The position numbers were made by a program, and so were the translations under genes. A DNA stretch of 64,000 nt, taken from assembly GCA_041397865.1 (NCBI GenBank), contig JAWKVT010000001.1, positions 1,364,001 through 1,428,000 of the forward strand, given 5' to 3'. Under the pieces are notes generated by a model. That model was not told the DNA's origin, ran no database searches, and was given only the letters and a program-made list of their open reading frames with translations. Numbering within the stretch: the stretch's first letter is position 1; each line of letters begins with the position of its first letter. The stretch is from TMED27 sp041397865 (GTDB lineage Bacteria; Pseudomonadota; Alphaproteobacteria; Micavibrionales; Micavibrionaceae). Below are positions 1 to 7,012 of the stretch, one piece after another.

Positions 1-16
1 GTGCGCGAAAAGAAAC

Positions 17-33
17 TATCGATATAATCGATA
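17..33. promoter_or_regulatory. Operator-like palindrome at the left edge
   Basis: A 17-bp perfect inverted repeat, TATCGAT-ATA-ATCGATA. Its core CGATATAATCG is identical to the core of the palindrome at 4220-4234, in front of the XRE regulator gene. It also contains a TATAAT hexamer. By inference it is a second binding site for the same or a related regulator. The gene it would control is unclear, because the only neighbour inside the window (85-699) ends towards it. Confidence 0.4.
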
Positions 34-84
34 TGCCGCCCGCCCGCGCGTATAAAAAACTATCATTTTTATCAGATTGGCTAA

Positions 85-699
85 CTACAAATTGATCCCG
101 CAGGTCTGCAAAGCGGCTTTAAAATCCTCGCCTGCCGTGAATGAGCCTGTATCAGAGGTGGCCATGTTGACCCCCACAGTACGGAATTTTATTTCCTCGC
201 TGGTTGAGGCAATATCCCTTAACAGGGCTTTGGCTTTTTCTCCGGTATAGGCTCGGTAGGGTGAAGCAATCTGCTGTGAATTTTTGACAATGGCTTCCAT
301 GGTTTCAGCGTAGGCTTTACCCATAGCAGCTTCGGCGGCTTTGTTTTCGGTCGGGACAGTGGGGGCAACATCTATCGGTGCATCCCGTGAGGTCAGGGTG
401 TAGAGCTTTTCACCGACCTTGATCTGAACATCTCCGCCAATGGGTAGCGGCGGGTCTGTACGAACTCCAGCCCGCACCTGTCCGTTATTATTTTCTGCGT
501 AAAAGAGCTGAGTGTAATAGATGCCTGTAAAGCCTCGCGCGAAGTCCCGTTGAGCTTGCGTACCTTTTTCCACGCGGCAGGTTTTTGTGTCGGTAAATTC
601 GTCGTAATGGTTTGTGGCGTTCCAACTTGTGGTGACACAGGCCGATAACAAAACTGTTGTGCTCAATAATAATATCTTTCTCATAGCTTTCTTCCTCAC
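85..699 (-). CDS. Putative lipoprotein of unknown function
   Basis: A 204-residue protein. Its N-terminus has basic residues, a short hydrophobic stretch and a lipobox (LLSAC) with the acceptor Cys near residue 21, so export and lipid anchoring are likely. The mature part is mixed alpha/beta in appearance with no motif I recognise. It contains Ala/Glu-rich helix-like stretches around residues 115-175 and a Cys near the C-terminus. It lies downstream of the structured RNA and its terminator (706-734), so it probably has its own promoter. Base composition is like its neighbours. It may be island cargo or the first ordinary chromosomal gene; nothing visible links it to the TIR genes. Confidence 0.7.
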   Translation of the reverse strand: MRKKAMRKILLLSTTVLLSACVTTSWNATNHYDEFTDTKTCRVEKGTQAQRDFARGFTGIYYTQLFYAENNNGQVRAGVRTDPPLPIGGDVQIKVGEKLYTLTSRDAPIDVAPTVPTENKAAEAAMGKAYAETMEAIVKNSQQIASPYRAYTGEKAKALLRDIASTSEEIKFRTVGVNMATSDTGSFTAGEDFKAALQTCGINL

Positions 700-705
700 G
701 GTTAA

Positions 706-734
706 ACAAAAACCACCAAGATTGCTCTTGGTGG
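706..734 (-). terminator. Rho-independent terminator ending the small RNA
   Basis: On the minus strand a perfect 9-bp stem (CCACCAAGA / TCTTGGTGG, loop GCAA) is followed by TTTTTGTTT. It lies between the structured RNA candidate and the start of the lipoprotein gene, so it most simply ends the transcript coming from about 890. Confidence 0.8.
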
Positions 735-890
735 CTGGGTGTTAAGAACCGTGTCAAAAGAAACGGCGCGATGCTTTTAGCGTACGCCTGGACATGACAT
801 CGCCACCCAGCCGTAAAAGACTGAGGGCGACACGGATAACGGCAGTGTCTAGAATGCCGCTTTTGACAGGGGTTCTTAAGCCCCAGACCA
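735..890 (-). ncRNA. Structured small RNA candidate, 6S-like in shape
   Basis: This stretch has no gene but folds into a long rod. TTAAGAACC (742-750) pairs with GGTTCTTAA (871-879). Nearby, TGTCAAAAG (752-760) pairs with CTTTTGACA (860-868) and CGGC (764-767) with GCCG (856-859). Inside are GCGATG/CATCGC (768-773/798-803), GACAC/GTGTC (829-833/845-849) and an apical arm near 801-829. A good terminator follows on the minus strand, giving an RNA of about 180 nt. Size and rod shape recall 6S RNA, but I cannot match conserved 6S positions. It is not tmRNA, SRP RNA or RNase P by their known motifs. No reverse transcriptase is nearby, so a retron is unlikely. Confidence 0.5.
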
Positions 891-1685
891 ACGAAGTTGA
901 TCCGCGCTAACGATAACTGGGGAAGCTGAAATCACAAAGGGAAAATTTTAAATCTGATTTTCTTCAGCCAATTTTCTATAATGAGCGCCAAGTGCCGTTA
1001 GCTTGCAGCTCTTAGAGTTGATAGCCGCATAGTACATATGCTCGGCATCAACGGGCGCAACCAAGCCGTGGCGATTGCACATTTGCAATTCTTTGAAAAT
1101 TTTTGCGTTATCATCGTTGACCGGAACCTTTTGCAGATGTTTCGGCACATTTTCACGGTCTGGCTCGAACGACGGATCAAGATTAAATCTGTCTGCCGGA
1201 TTTTTAAAGTATGTGGGAAGTCTCCTTAGAATTTCTAACGGTATTTTGGGGGCAACTTCGCGTAGGCTAATTAGGTTGCGCACATTAGTTTTGTATATAG
1301 GGCGTTGTTTCCACGGCCCTAATATCTGGTCAACTTGTGCATAGACGGAAGCGGAAGTGATCCGACCGCAAATATCAGCGCCGCTTCCACTCAAGCTATC
1401 GATAAGAATACCAGTAAAGAGTCCATGCCCGTTAAACTCCGCAGCGCCTTCGCTTCTGTCGCAGGCTGTCAGAATGGTTACGCCGTTGCCTATGACAGAA
1501 ACTTTGTCACCTGTTCCTAAACTCGGAACGTCACCGATGTTGCCGGAGTGACAGCAATCGAGAATTATGACTGTGGATTTAATCCGTGCCTGTGCTTGAT
1601 TGGCTAAGGCAAGTATTTCAGTCATGGCTGCTCCCCATGCACCTTTTTTGCCGTCTTGTGCTACGATATAGCCTTCACCGCCTTC

Positions 1686-2218
1686 ACTGAACAACCCTCG
1701 CCTATAAGGCGAGGGGTTAGTTAGGGGTCGATTGTAAATCGACTGTCCTCTACCGGCTCCCCTTCTTGTTCCTCGATATATTTCTGGATCATCTCATCTG
1801 TGATATTTCCGGAACTGATAGCGCAGTACCCACGCGCCCAGAAATGTCTGCCCCAGAACTGCTTGCGCAAATGCGCAAACTCAGAGAGTAAAATCCGCGA
1901 GCTTATGCCTTTGAGCCATTGCACGATCTGACTTATATTCTGCGTCGGACGATAGCCAATAAACATGTGCACATGATCGCTCGCGACCTTCCCGGTTATA
2001 ATCTCAAGCTCGTGCTCCATGGCTATCTGGCGCAGAACATCTCTGGTGCGCACCGCCACCTCGCCTGTCATCACCCTCTTCCGGTACTTTGGAACCCAGA
2101 TCAGGTGCACTTTTAAATCCGTCTTCGTGTGGCTGCCTATCGTATAACGTCGCATAGCGACAGGTATAAACTTCTCTTCGCCTGAAGGCGAGGGATTTTA
2201 ACCATCCCCGATGGGGAC
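1686..2218 (-). mobile_element. IS200-type insertion sequence, copy 1 (533 bp)
   Basis: The ends were set by comparing this copy with those at 47736-48269 and 57977-58509. One end begins GTCCCC and the other ends TTCAGT in the tnpA direction. All three lie directly 3' of TTAAT, with no target duplication, as in the IS200/IS605 family. Subterminal hairpins are visible: CCCTCGCC/GGCGAGGG near 1694-1713 at one end and TCCCC/GGGGA near 2205-2217 at the other. Only tnpA is carried; there is no tnpB. Confidence 0.9.
1721..2155 (-). CDS. tnpA: IS200-type Y1 transposase TnpA
   Basis: A 144-residue single-strand DNA transposase. The HUH motif is DHVHMFIG (H61, H63). The likely nucleophile Tyr is in QKYIEEQ (Y126, with Q130), spaced as in the family. 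Length is normal. The reading frame is intact and identical in protein sequence to the copy at 58012-58446, so this copy may be active and could mobilise the frameshifted third copy. It reads in the same direction as the caspase gene it interrupts. Confidence 0.95.
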   Translation of the reverse strand: MRRYTIGSHTKTDLKVHLIWVPKYRKRVMTGEVAVRTRDVLRQIAMEHELEIITGKVASDHVHMFIGYRPTQNISQIVQWLKGISSRILLSEFAHLRKQFWGRHFWARGYCAISSGNITDEMIQKYIEEQEGEPVEDSRFTIDP

Positions 2219-2469
2219 ATTAATCAGGCCGTGACCAGCAAAGTAAAAAAGGGCAATATCAGCACCGCCTTGAAATAAGGCTTCCAGATTTTCGCTCAAG
2301 GTTTCGCAGTTCACTTCAACATCATTGCTTGTCAAAGTCTTAACCGAAAAATTTGGTGAGCCATCGCCGTTTCTTTCAAGAATATTTGCAACGCTCAAGG
2401 CATCGTTGACGCAACCCGATAACGGACTTCCTTTATAGTCATCAATACCTACAATCAGGGCTTTCTTCA

Positions 2470-2859
2470 TTATCTACTTCCTCCGATCAATGCTCTTAAA
2501 TTATCCCATGTCCATTTGTACATTTTGTCACCCGACTTGGCCGATTTCGGTTTTGTGCATGTCTTTGACGAACGCCCATATAAAAGAAAATACGGCTTGC
2601 CTTCTTCTTGAGCAATTTCAAGTTCGGCGCTGACGCCAGTTGCTTTGTCAGTGTGTTCTCCACACATGATAATAACTTGATCTACACCACGAATTTTGGA
2701 ACGTACTTTTGCTTTCCAGTCTCCGGCCATGGCCTCTTTGACAGACCAATCAGCCATTTCAAACGGTGAGTCTGAATGTTTAGATTGTCCAACAAGAAGA
2801 TTCCGAAGATCTTCATCGTGATCGAAATCAAAGGCGGTAAATACTCTTGCTTTTCCCAT
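2470..2859 (-). CDS. Small TIR-like protein (ThsB/DUF1863 type)
   Basis: A 129-residue single-domain protein. It starts with a beta strand (RVFTAFDFDHDEDLRN), followed by the LLVGQS motif it shares with the next gene, and a later SAELEIAQEEGKP segment whose Glu (E79) sits where TIR enzymes keep their catalytic Glu. This pattern is that of the MTH538/DUF1863 branch used as the Thoeris sensor ThsB, which makes cyclic ADP-ribose-type signals from NAD. It lies between the membrane-anchored paralogue (2874-3338) and the caspase gene, and its stop overlaps the caspase start by one base, so the two are translationally coupled. Enzyme activity is inferred from the family only. Confidence 0.8.
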   Translation of the reverse strand: MGKARVFTAFDFDHDEDLRNLLVGQSKHSDSPFEMADWSVKEAMAGDWKAKVRSKIRGVDQVIIMCGEHTDKATGVSAELEIAQEEGKPYFLLYGRSSKTCTKPKSAKSGDKMYKWTWDNLRALIGGSR

Positions 2860-2873
2860 AGTTCTTCTCCTAT

Positions 2874-3338
2874 CTAAAGGGTGTTCACAAAATTTCTAAT
2901 GTTCGGCCATGACCAGTTATGGATGCGTTTTCCCTGCAATTCTGCCGGAAGGCGGCATCCCCTGTCGTCATTACTAGCGTATATGGCCATGACCGGAACT
3001 CCTTCTTCGCGTGCACATTTTATTTCCCAATTTGCGCCGTCCGCTTTTGCGGTATTTTTACTGACCAGCACGATCAAGCCATGGCAGCCTTTAATTCGTT
3101 GTCTGCATTGTGTTTTCCATGCGCTGTCCCACGGTTTCTTGACAGACATATCCATAAATTCAAACGGAGTCTTTTCATTGCGCGACTGTCCTACAAGCAA
3201 ATCCCGTATGTTTTTATCTTCAACAGCGAAACTAATAAAAACCTTTTTGCTCGTAAGATATTCCACTCCTTTACAAAGGCCGATCAGACCGCCCACAAAC
3301 ACAAAAAGCCGTAATGCTGGTGATAACTGGTTAATCAT
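2874..3338 (-). CDS. Membrane-anchored TIR-like protein (ThsB/DUF1863 type)
   Basis: A 154-residue protein with one membrane helix (residues about 8-24) followed by a TIR-like domain: KVFISFAVEDKNIRDLLVGQS, then GANWEIKCAREEGVP with the presumed catalytic Glu at E105. It is a clear paralogue of the gene at 2470-2859 (shared NIRDLLVGQS/LRNLLVGQS and WSWPNIR/WTWDNLR near the end). I chose the ATG at 3338 because it follows the upstream stop by three bases; an in-frame ATG at 3383 would overlap the upstream TIR gene and add 15 residues. Two related TIR sensors, one soluble and one anchored, suggest different triggers or a mixed complex. Confidence 0.8.
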   Translation of the reverse strand: MINQLSPALRLFVFVGGLIGLCKGVEYLTSKKVFISFAVEDKNIRDLLVGQSRNEKTPFEFMDMSVKKPWDSAWKTQCRQRIKGCHGLIVLVSKNTAKADGANWEIKCAREEGVPVMAIYASNDDRGCRLPAELQGKRIHNWSWPNIRNFVNTL

Positions 3339-3339
3339 T

Positions 3340-3885
3340 TTATGCGGCAATCCGTGAATAAGTTTTGGCAAATCTGCCGTCATACAGTTCTATGCCACTG
3401 CCGGAATAAGAAGAAGCTCCATCTTTCCGTAAAATTGGATAAAGGGACAAATATTCTTGACCTTTAAAATCTGCACGTTCGCTTTCCATCAAAGGCAAAA
3501 TCGCAACTTCACCCGGCTTGTGGCCGTCAAAATAACCAAGCTCCCAAGGCATCCATTTTGAATCTTTTGAGTTTTCTGACGTGGCATACACAAGCCGTCT
3601 GCATGAATGCATCCGTTCTTTTATATGTTGCGCGGTCTCTTTAGTGACGCGACTCCGGTCGAGATGTGGGTCTTCGATCCAATCGACATATACGGTGAAG
3701 CCCCCGCGTTCTAAAAGTTTTTTTGCGCCTAGAACCAAGTCAGCATCGGAAAAAGAATGCGAAAGAAAAATGTCATAGCTCTTGTATGATTTAAATTCCC
3801 TAGCTTCTTCGCTCAGCACACTCTTGGCTGTGCGGAATCCACTGCTTGCCGCTTCCCGTGCCTCTCTAAGGGTAAAGTATCTCAT
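3340..3885 (-). CDS. TIR-domain protein
   Basis: A 181-residue protein. An N-terminal helical stretch (1-35) leads into a TIR domain: YDIFLSHSFSDADLVLGAKKLL (box 1, residues 38-58), VYVDWIEDPHLDRS (65-78) and WMPWELGYFDG with the catalytic Glu of NAD-cleaving TIR enzymes at E115. This is a different TIR branch from the two downstream genes. A good AGGAG site precedes the ATG. It follows the DUF2188-like gene by ten bases and precedes the anchored TIR gene with a tight junction, so all belong to one operon ending in the caspase-like gene. It may be the signal producer or a sensor; the sequence alone does not decide. Confidence 0.85.
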   Translation of the reverse strand: MRYFTLREAREAASSGFRTAKSVLSEEAREFKSYKSYDIFLSHSFSDADLVLGAKKLLERGGFTVYVDWIEDPHLDRSRVTKETAQHIKERMHSCRRLVYATSENSKDSKWMPWELGYFDGHKPGEVAILPLMESERADFKGQEYLSLYPILRKDGASSYSGSGIELYDGRFAKTYSRIAA

Positions 3886-3895
3886 GGTTTTCTCC

Positions 3896-4141
3896 TTAAT
3901 GCTCTGTGTCTTTTGGTGGGCACGGATCGTTTCCGGGGGCTATAGTATCTTTACTGCGAATTTTACCGTCGCGCCCTTTAGTGGTAAGCTCTCCTCCGCC
4001 TTGATTTTTTAACATCTGCTTTGCCGCAATTTCAGCGTCTCTTTGCGTTTGGTGTTTGCTGGAAACACGCTCAGCATCATTGCGCTTGTTCACCCATTCG
4101 TTCCCGCGCTTATAAACCATGCGATCTCGATCTTTACTCAT
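3896..4141 (-). CDS. Small DUF2188-like protein, first gene of the TIR operon
   Basis: An 81-residue, very polar and charged protein. The pattern MVYKRGNEWVNKRNDAERVSS...TQRDAEIAAKQMLKNQGGGEL resembles DUF2188, small proteins with a two-strand/one-helix fold. The ATG at 4141 is preceded by AGGAGG at ideal spacing, so I prefer it over upstream in-frame codons. It leads the operon out of the operator region 4162-4234. The role is unknown; small partners like this often accompany defence effectors. Confidence 0.7.
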   Translation of the reverse strand: MSKDRDRMVYKRGNEWVNKRNDAERVSSKHQTQRDAEIAAKQMLKNQGGGELTTKGRDGKIRSKDTIAPGNDPCPPKDTEH

Positions 4142-4161
4142 TACAACCTCCTGTAAAACAA

Positions 4162-4234
4162 TTTTGTTCGATATATAGAACAAAACCACGAAATAGAGTT
4201 CTGGTCAAGAACAAATTTGTTCGATATAATCGAA
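4162..4234. promoter_or_regulatory. Divergent operator/promoter region of the defence island
   Basis: Three inverted repeats lie between the TIR operon and the XRE gene: TTTTGTTC-8 bp-GAACAAAA (4162-4185), GAACAAATTTGTTC (4209-4222) and TTCGAT-ATA-ATCGAA (4220-4234). The last contains a TATAAT (4225-4230) that suits the XRE gene, so a bound repressor would cover the -10 box. Shared half-sites (TTGTTC/GAACAA) point to one dimeric regulator, most simply the XRE protein, controlling both directions. Confidence 0.7.
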
Positions 4235-4266
4235 CGGTAGATTTGCAATATGAAAGGAGAGCATTT

Positions 4267-4599
4267 ATGGCGTTATCACTGGGAGAAAAAATCCAGAAGC
4301 ACCGTAAAGAAAAGGGATATTCTCTTGATAAATTGGCAGAATTAAGCGAATCGAGTAAAAGTTATTTATGGGAACTTGAAAATCCGCGACCGGGCAAGAA
4401 AGCCGTGAAGCCTTCGGCAGAAAAATTAACTCAAATAGCAAGTGTCTTGTCGGTGACTACGGATTATCTTTTAGACGATACGGCACAGCCGGACGAAGAG
4501 GTTGTCAAGGAAGCGTTCTTTAGAAAATTCAGTAAGCTTGATCCAAAGGATAAAGAACGCATTGAGGAAATGATTGAGTCATGGGGCAAAAGGAAATAA
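4267..4599 (+). CDS. XRE-family transcriptional regulator
   Basis: A 110-residue DNA-binding protein with an N-terminal helix-turn-helix (residues about 5-65: LGEKIQKHRKEKGYSLDKLAELSESSKSYLWELE) and a short acidic C-terminal tail. AAGGAGA precedes the ATG. It overlaps the ImmA/IrrE-type protease gene by 19 bases, the usual pairing in which the protease destroys the repressor after a signal. The palindromes just upstream are its probable operators, so it should repress itself and the divergent TIR operon until induced. Confidence 0.9.
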   Translation: MALSLGEKIQKHRKEKGYSLDKLAELSESSKSYLWELENPRPGKKAVKPSAEKLTQIASVLSVTTDYLLDDTAQPDEEVVKEAFFRKFSKLDPKDKERIEEMIESWGKRK

Positions 4600-5516
4600 A
4601 GCTACCAACCTCTCCGGAAGGATGGGCTATTTATCTATCAAAAATCCTGAAAATTTTTCAGGATGTCCACGGTTTTGACCGTTTTCCTGTAGATGTGGCC
4701 GCCATTGCACAGGAATATTCGAAGCAAGCTTTTCCAAATGAACCGATTACATTGGTTGAAGGGCAGGCTATGTCAAAAAATTTTGAAGGGATGCTGATGC
4801 CTAACCCACATAAGAAAGGTGAGTGGGGTATTTTTTACAACAACGCTATTAGTTCAAAAGGCCGTCAAAACTACACCCTTGGTCACGAGCTGGGCCATTA
4901 CTTACTCCATAGGCATAAGTCGCCAGAAGGTATTCAATGTACAAGCCGGGACATGCTGGACTGGAAATCGGAATACGCGCAGATGGAAGCGCAGGCGAAC
5001 ACCTTTTCTTCATTTTTGCTTATGCCATTAGACGATTTTCGCGCACAGGTAAACGGGCACAAGGGATCAATGGCTCTTATGGAGCATGTGGCTGACCGCT
5101 ACGGGGTATCCGTGAGTGCCGCAATTCTGAAATGGCTTAGCATCACAGATCAACGTGCGATGATCGTTGTTGGTAAAGACGGTTTTATGGATTGGTCATG
5201 GTCGAGCGAGCCTCTTTTAAAATCGGGGGTGTTTTATCGCGCACGACAAGAAACGATAGAGTTGCCATCGCAATCACTGGCAGCTAAGCAGGATAATTCG
5301 ATTAACGGTATTGAGGGCGTTAAGCATTCCAAAGGTGTGTGGAGTGATAAGGAAGACGTACACGAAATGACAATTTTTTCTGATTATCACGACATGACGA
5401 TTTCATTGCTTTTATATCCGAAAGACCCGCCTTTTAAAGTTTATGAAGAAGAGGATGGTGATGGGTTGGAAGATACATATCAGCGTTTTATCAGAACAGG
5501 ACAAAAACCTTATTAA
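4581..5516 (+). CDS. ImmA/IrrE-family metallopeptidase
   Basis: A 311-residue protein with the zinc protease motif HELGH (H102, E103, H106) inside NYTLGHELGHYLLHRH, and a following helix that should hold the third ligand. The last 130 residues or so form an extra domain I do not recognise. Family members cleave partner XRE repressors, as ImmA cleaves ImmR in ICEBs1. The 19-base overlap with the XRE gene shows the pair is co-translated. By inference it relieves repression of the TIR-caspase operon when the cell is stressed or infected. Confidence 0.9.
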   Translation: MGQKEIKLPTSPEGWAIYLSKILKIFQDVHGFDRFPVDVAAIAQEYSKQAFPNEPITLVEGQAMSKNFEGMLMPNPHKKGEWGIFYNNAISSKGRQNYTLGHELGHYLLHRHKSPEGIQCTSRDMLDWKSEYAQMEAQANTFSSFLLMPLDDFRAQVNGHKGSMALMEHVADRYGVSVSAAILKWLSITDQRAMIVVGKDGFMDWSWSSEPLLKSGVFYRARQETIELPSQSLAAKQDNSINGIEGVKHSKGVWSDKEDVHEMTIFSDYHDMTISLLLYPKDPPFKVYEEEDGDGLEDTYQRFIRTGQKPY

Positions 5517-5560
5517 AAGATCTTAATAAGGTAAAGGCTGTCTATAAAAATGGCGAAAAA

Positions 5561-5635
5561 TGGTGCCGCATGGGTGATTTGAACACCCGACCTTTGCTTT
5601 ACGAAAGCACTGCTCTACCACTGAGCTAATGCGGC
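5561..5635 (-). tRNA. tRNA-Thr (anticodon CGT)
   Basis: Full cloverleaf: acceptor GCCGCAT/ATGCGGC, D arm GCTC/GAGC, anticodon loop TTCGTAA, T loop TTCAAAT, and an encoded CCA at 5563-5561. Its 3' end faces the defence island, the usual side for integration of mobile islands. Confidence 0.93.
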
Positions 5636-5706
5636 TTAGAAAATATGCTCGACCTTATTATCGCCTTATTACGGGCGGGGGCAAGACCGAAAACCCCTGT
5701 ATTTCT

Positions 5707-5772
5707 AGCGCTGCCGTCGTGCGACCGTTTAATTACGAAGCGGTTGCTCTACCCCTGAGCTACAGCGGCGCT
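5707..5772 (-). pseudogene. Degenerate tRNA-Thr-like sequence
   Basis: The 5' half reads like a tRNA: GCCGCTG, then the D arm GCTCAGGGGTAGAGC, then ACCGC and the loop TTCGTAA as in the neighbouring tRNA-Thr(CGT). After that no normal T arm or matching 3' acceptor follows. Instead a 10-bp end stem with one mismatch forms (AGCGCCGCTG / CGGCAGCGCT). It is either a broken tRNA left by recombination or an unusual tRNA-like RNA. Confidence 0.5.
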
Positions 5773-5815
5773 GGAGTTTTTTCTGGTTTAAAAGATTTTA
5801 AAGAACCGGTCAATC

Positions 5816-6649
5816 TTATTCGGCGGCAACAGCAGAGGGCTGCTTTTTCACCCCGCCGATAACTTTATAAATAACACCGACACTCAGCAACACGGCACTG
5901 TAAAACACTAGCTCCATCCCCGTCGGACGCGGCGTATAACCAACCAGAACTTTCAAGGTTTCGCCCAAAAAGCTGCCGCCTGAAAGAATAGCAGACGTGT
6001 CCCAGACTTGCGGATGCAATGGTGGTAAAACACCGGCAGCAATAAGAAAATTCGCCCCTTGCGCCGCCATTCCAGCAGTCAGAACAATAAGCATCCAGCT
6101 TGTAACAGTGAAAAGATGCTTCTGCGCGGCCCGAAGCAAGCCCATATACAGCATCAAGCCAATAACCGCCCCACCAAGTCCGCCTATAACACCGCCCAGA
6201 ACAATCTCCGAAATCGGGAAAGCCCCAGACGCCAGCATACCGTAGGTAAACAAAACGATCTCCGCCCCCTCCCGAAAAGTGGCCAGCGCAATCACACCAA
6301 CCAGCACGTATACCGACCGGTCACCGCGCATCACATCCGCGCCCACCGCTTTAATATTCTGCGCAAGCTGCCGCCCGTGCGTCTTCATCCATATCACAGT
6401 CCAGCTAAGAAAACCCACGGCCACAAACATCACTGCCGCATTAAAAATCTCCTGCCCGACACCATCAATGGCCTGAGAGATGCTATCTGTAAAAAAGGCA
6501 ATAACCACAGAGCCCAGCACACCAAGCCCCAAACCGCCAAGCACCAGCTTGAACCGGCCCGGCAAACCGACCGTAGCCGCCATCACAATGCCGATAACGA
6601 GCGCAACTTCTATAATTTCACGAAAAACAATGGTAGCGGTGGGAAACAT
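5816..6649 (-). CDS. FTR1-family iron permease
   Basis: A 277-residue inner-membrane protein with about seven hydrophobic segments and the two ligand motifs of the family: FREIIE (residues 9-14) and FREGAE (125-130), where the Glu residues bind iron. The usual length is 270-290. It lies eleven bases after the cupredoxin gene in the same direction, and Fur-type boxes are upstream of that gene, so it is probably made under iron limitation and moves Fe(III) after oxidation by a periplasmic partner. Neither EfeO-M75 nor EfeB is present, so this is not a standard efeUOB operon. Confidence 0.9.
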   Translation of the reverse strand: MFPTATIVFREIIEVALVIGIVMAATVGLPGRFKLVLGGLGLGVLGSVVIAFFTDSISQAIDGVGQEIFNAAVMFVAVGFLSWTVIWMKTHGRQLAQNIKAVGADVMRGDRSVYVLVGVIALATFREGAEIVLFTYGMLASGAFPISEIVLGGVIGGLGGAVIGLMLYMGLLRAAQKHLFTVTSWMLIVLTAGMAAQGANFLIAAGVLPPLHPQVWDTSAILSGGSFLGETLKVLVGYTPRPTGMELVFYSAVLLSVGVIYKVIGGVKKQPSAVAAE

Positions 6650-6659
6650 GAGATTTTTC

Positions 6660-6989
6660 CTATTCTACGTAAAGAGTGCCGTTGGCGCTATCAAGATTAA
6701 ACTCTCCAAAGAAGTGATACTTGCCCGGCTCCAAAGGTCCAACGAATATAGTAGCCTTAGAATTTCCCGCAATAATTTTCTCACGGCGGAAATCATCACT
6801 TTCAAACTCTTCCGGCGTCGGGTCCTGATTGTCAACAACCAGCTTGATCTTCTGCCCGGCAGGTGCACGAATCTCATCGGGCGTGAACTTATGATCCTTG
6901 ATCACAATATTGTACTCTGGAACCTCTCCGGCAAAAACAGGAGCGGAAAACAAGCCAAAGGCAACGGCGGTTAGAAACAATTTTTTCAT
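6660..6989 (-). CDS. Periplasmic cupredoxin-domain protein linked to iron uptake
   Basis: A 109-residue protein: signal peptide ending near FAGE (about residues 1-21), then a small beta-sandwich of the cupredoxin_1 type (NIVIKDHKFTPDEIRAPAGQ, EPGKYHFFGEFN). Such domains occur alone or as the N-terminus of EfeO and pair with FTR1 permeases. GAGG lies upstream of the ATG. It heads a two-gene operon with the permease. The usual copper-site Cys-Met loop is not obvious, so metal binding is uncertain. Confidence 0.85.
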   Translation of the reverse strand: MKKLFLTAVAFGLFSAPVFAGEVPEYNIVIKDHKFTPDEIRAPAGQKIKLVVDNQDPTPEEFESDDFRREKIIAGNSKATIFVGPLEPGKYHFFGEFNLDSANGTLYVE

Positions 6990-7012
6990 GACATAAAGTC
7001 CTCAATATCAAA

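Larger units (their letters stand above)
948..2470 (-). pseudogene. Caspase-like (peptidase C14) effector split by an IS200-type element
   Basis: Two reading-frame pieces, 2470-2219 and 1685-948, flank the mobile element at 1686-2218. Joined, they give 84 + 245 = 329 residues with no frame change; the junction reads GHGLIN-EGGEGYIVAQ. The N-terminal piece carries the catalytic His in FYFAGHG (H80). The C-terminal piece carries the catalytic Cys in ILDCCHSGN (C129 of the joined protein), the classic His/Cys dyad of caspase-like proteases. The roughly 110 C-terminal residues are not recognised. The start overlaps the stop of the upstream TIR gene (TAATG), so it is the last gene of the operon. 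By context it is the killing effector of a TIR-based defence system. As it stands the His and Cys are on separate products, so it should be inactive. Confidence 0.85.

Noticed and set aside
706..890. Retron or tmRNA as the identity of the small RNA
   Set aside because: No reverse transcriptase gene is nearby and no tRNA-like T arm or tag frame is visible.
948..1694. Caspase C-terminal piece as an independent gene from an ATG within the element end
   Set aside because: It lacks the catalytic His and the N-terminal fold; the clean in-frame join shows that it is half of a split gene.
5629..5862. A plus-strand frame of 77 codons across the tRNA region
   Set aside because: It runs through the tRNA-Thr and its degenerate copy and into the FTR1 gene end; it is not protein-like.
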